The notes beneath the pieces were generated by a model. It had not been told where the DNA came from. It ran no database searches and saw only the letters and a list, made by a program, of their open reading frames with translations. This document shows, piece by piece, positions 33,304 to 35,458 of a DNA stretch of 35,458 nucleotides; positions within the stretch are counted from its first letter, which is position 1, and each line of letters begins with the position of its first letter. Origin of the DNA: Nostoc sp. NMS4. Its GTDB lineage: Bacteria; Cyanobacteriota; Cyanobacteriia; Cyanobacteriales; Nostocaceae. The stretch spans positions 1 through 35,458 of the forward strand of contig NZ_JABXKI010000295.1 of NCBI RefSeq assembly GCF_017115095.1. The letters are read 5' to 3'. Made by a program: the position numbers and the translations under genes.

Positions 33304-33355
33304 TTTGAGATTTAGATTTTTGTTTTTAGATTTTAGAACGAACTTAAATCTCAAA
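33304..33355. repeat. 11-bp inverted repeat between the two glycosyltransferase genes
   Basis: TTTGAGATTTA (33304-33314) and TAAATCTCAAA (33345-33355) are perfect complements, with a T-rich spacer containing TTTTTAGATTTT. It may attenuate transcription into the next gene or be a repeat copy. Confidence 0.55.
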
Positions 33356-33392
33356 CGTCAAATCTACAAATCCATGAGTGTGAGGGTCAGCA

Positions 33393-35267
33393 ATGAGAGT
33401 TTTTTTCCAAGGTGCATTTTATTTTTACAGACAAATTATCTCGTTGCTACCTGCATCTGCTACCCATTTCCTGCATCTGGCAGATAAAAACTCTGGCTCA
33501 CAACCCAAGCATTGGCATAACTGGCAGACTCGCCTCCCTCCTTCCTGGGTTCACCCCTTGCTGATCGTAATATGGTCGATCCTCGGTATCACCTTACGCC
33601 TAACCAACCTGACTGCAAAGCCTCCTTGGACTGATGAGTTTTCCACCTTGGTGTTTAGCTTGGGGAATACTTTTTTATCAGTTCCCCTCGATCAAGCGAT
33701 CGCACCTGATATTCTATTACAGCCACTGCAACTAAACCCAGGGGCTAGTATTGGTGATGTCATTCATAACTTAGCTACACAAGATAATCATCCACCACTG
33801 TATTTTGTACTGGCTTACCTGTGGATGAAATTATTTAAGAGCGACGGAGGATTAGTATCGCTATTTGGGGCGCGATTGCTACCAGCTATATTCGGTGCTG
33901 CCTCCATACCATGTGTTTATCTATTAGGTAAGGTAGCATTTCGCTCAAAATTAGTGGGACACTTGACTGCTGCGATGATGGCAGTATCACCCTACGGTGT
34001 ATTTTTAGCACAAGAAGCACGTCATTACACTTTGGCAATCTTATGGGTAATTGGTTCCCTCACCTGCTTAGTAATTGCCACACGTCATATTCAAAACCGC
34101 ACACCTTTACCTATATGGGTAGCATTTTTCTGGATAGAAATTAATGCTTTAGGTATTGCTACCCATTATTTTTTCACCCTTACCCTCGGCACAGAAGCCG
34201 TAGTTTTGATTTATCTGGCTTGGCTTCAATTGCAAACTAGCAGCAAATTTTCTCTTTTCTTCTCTCCTCCCTGGCGGCGCATCTATGCCGTTGCTATGGG
34301 TACTTGTGTGGCGGGTTTAATTTGGATACCAATCTGGTTAGAGAATAAAAATCGTGATAATTTAACCGAGTGGATTCAAGGTTCGCGCGTTGGACTAGAT
34401 TGGTTAAGCCCAATTTTTCAAGCTTTAGGAACATTGATTGCAATGATTTGCTTATTACCAGTTGAATCTTCTCAAGCTTTAGTTGTGATTCCTTCTGGAG
34501 TGGTGATGCTGACTTTCTTTATTTGGGCAGTACCAATTTTGCTGCGTGGGCTAAAGATTCAACTACAGCACCTAGAAAACCGGATAATGATTCAGGTATT
34601 TATCGGAGTAGTTATCAGTGCGATCGCTTTATTCTTTATATTTACATACTTTTTGGGTATTGACCTCACCAGAGGTGCTAGATATAACTTTGTTTACTTT
34701 CCTGCGATCGTGGTTTTACTGGGCGCAAGTCTCGCCGTTTGTTGGCATCCTCCCACAGAATGGATGGAAACAGAGCCAGGGAAAAATGAGATAACAAGCA
34801 TCGGGAAATGGGGAATCAACGGCAAAAAAGCCGTAATGTTAATTTGGTTAATGGGATTTTTCAGTGCAGTTACAGTCGTCTGCAATCTCGGCTATCAAAA
34901 ATATTATCGCCCTGACCTGTTTGTGCAACTAATTCAACAAACATCCCCAACACCAGTATTGATTGCCACCACCCATAAAACTTATGTACACACTGGGGAA
35001 ATGATGGGAGTTGCGAGGGAGATTAAACTTAGAAATTCACTCCAAAATCCTCTATTTCTCCTAGCTCATCAAGACCAAGACCCGAATGCTTCCACCATTG
35101 CTTTGGAAAATACTTTAAACAAATTACCACGACCTTTTGACTTGTGGCTGGTAAACTTCCACGCACCCTTAGCAGAAACCGTGAAAACATGTGTTAAGCC
35201 TGATACTCAATCTTTGCCAACCGTAGACGGCTACGAATATGAACTTTATCATTGTCAGCAGAGTTAA
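33393..35267 (+). CDS. GT39/PMT-type membrane glycosyltransferase (ArnT-like fold)
   Basis: The 624-residue protein has ten or more membrane segments. The first periplasmic loop carries the catalytic-type acidic pair PPWTDEFSTLV (Asp81, Glu82), and DNHPPLYFVLAYLW (131-144) is the second hallmark of PMT/GT39 enzymes. These use polyprenyl-phosphate sugars as donors to glycosylate lipids or proteins outside the membrane. A soluble C-terminal part (about 500-624) follows the last helix. GAGGG lies 6-7 bases before the ATG at 33393. The first about 45 residues (MRVFFQGAFYFYRQIISLLP) are not part of the family core. It is downstream of the GT2/GtrA gene on the same strand. Confidence 0.88.
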   Translation: MRVFFQGAFYFYRQIISLLPASATHFLHLADKNSGSQPKHWHNWQTRLPPSWVHPLLIVIWSILGITLRLTNLTAKPPWTDEFSTLVFSLGNTFLSVPLDQAIAPDILLQPLQLNPGASIGDVIHNLATQDNHPPLYFVLAYLWMKLFKSDGGLVSLFGARLLPAIFGAASIPCVYLLGKVAFRSKLVGHLTAAMMAVSPYGVFLAQEARHYTLAILWVIGSLTCLVIATRHIQNRTPLPIWVAFFWIEINALGIATHYFFTLTLGTEAVVLIYLAWLQLQTSSKFSLFFSPPWRRIYAVAMGTCVAGLIWIPIWLENKNRDNLTEWIQGSRVGLDWLSPIFQALGTLIAMICLLPVESSQALVVIPSGVVMLTFFIWAVPILLRGLKIQLQHLENRIMIQVFIGVVISAIALFFIFTYFLGIDLTRGARYNFVYFPAIVVLLGASLAVCWHPPTEWMETEPGKNEITSIGKWGINGKKAVMLIWLMGFFSAVTVVCNLGYQKYYRPDLFVQLIQQTSPTPVLIATTHKTYVHTGEMMGVAREIKLRNSLQNPLFLLAHQDQDPNASTIALENTLNKLPRPFDLWLVNFHAPLAETVKTCVKPDTQSLPTVDGYEYELYHCQQS

Positions 35268-35309
35268 TAACCTGGGGACTGTTGAGCCTGAACAATTCAA
35301 ATTCAAAGT

Positions 35310-35330
35310 CTCTCTCCTAGAAGGAGAGAG
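35310..35330. terminator. hairpin after the GT39 gene
   Basis: CTCTCTCCT (35310-35318), loop AGA, then AGGAGAGAG (35322-35330) form a perfect 9-bp stem 43 bases after the stop. No T-run follows, so this is a likely but weak terminator. Confidence 0.55.
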
Positions 35331-35407
35331 AAATAGAAGTGAGGTTTTCCAAATACCCGTGAAAAGTTAGGTACAGGCCAGGGCTATTTCATTCTCACCT
35401 AGTCCGC

Positions 35408-35455
35408 CTCAGAATGAATTCTGAGTCTAATAGCAAAAGTCGTCTAAAGACGACT
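35408..35455. repeat. two consecutive palindromes at the right edge
   Basis: CTCAGAAT-ga-ATTCTGAG (35408-35425) and AGTCGTCT-aa-AGACGACT (35438-35455) are perfect 8-bp inverted repeats with 2-base centres, 12 bases apart. They resemble interspersed repeat units, and the second may continue past the window. Confidence 0.6.
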
Positions 35456-35458
35456 GAG

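Overview
The window looks like a chromosomal segment of a filamentous, probably heterocyst-forming cyanobacterium (Nostoc/Calothrix-like). Evidence: very frequent GCGATCGC (HIP1) octamers, a DUF4327 protein, an SLH-domain porin, a PEP-CTERM-type protein, the rpmG-rpsR-RNase II cluster, and many heptamer (TAACTCC/GGAGTTA) and palindromic intergenic repeats. No rRNA, tRNA, complete insertion sequence, prophage or CRISPR array was found.

Layout. 1-2.4 kb: the 3' part of a polyferredoxin-type membrane protein, a small unknown ORF, and a decayed Rpn/DUF4351-family gene wedged between repeats. 2.6-5.5 kb: hemE, an NAD-dependent epimerase-like protein and an orphan protein of unknown role. 5.7-8.2 kb: a B12-binding radical SAM protein convergent with a short LeuA-like condensing enzyme. 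8.2-12.2 kb, all on the minus strand: a ParD/ParE toxin-antitoxin pair, an RNase II/R exonuclease, rpsR, rpmG and an RDD membrane protein. 12.3-18.5 kb: a PEP-CTERM-like exported protein, moeA, a cysteine desulfurase-like enzyme, a DUF4327 protein, a membrane acyltransferase and an MgtC-like protein. 18.9-24 kb: a divergent PEP-synthase-like protein, convergent with an AAA ATPase plus DUF4276 (Toprim-like) pair that resembles two-gene defence modules, then a DUF1361 membrane protein. 24.5-31.2 kb, all minus strand: a secreted repeat protein, an SLH/OprB porin, a lipoprotein, and an ECF-type cobalt/nickel importer (cbiM-cbiQ-cbiO). 32-35.3 kb: a two-gene membrane glycosyltransferase unit (GT2 fused to GtrA, then a GT39/PMT-type enzyme).

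How genes work together. CbiM, CbiQ and CbiO form one transporter, and the nearby porin and lipoprotein could supply the outer-membrane step (inference). ParD/ParE are translationally coupled. The ATPase/DUF4276 pair is tightly coupled and is the best candidate for a little-described system. The GT2/GtrA and GT39 proteins probably use polyprenyl-phosphate sugars together.

The most instructive non-genic signal is a palindrome with arms GTAGAGACGCGAT/ATCGCGTCTCTAC. It occurs five times. It lies in frame inside moeA, encoding part of a loop, and it supplies the MNRVST start of two open frames (upstream of the lipoprotein and of cbiO), which makes those starts doubtful. All functional calls rest on reading motifs by eye; no database search was run.
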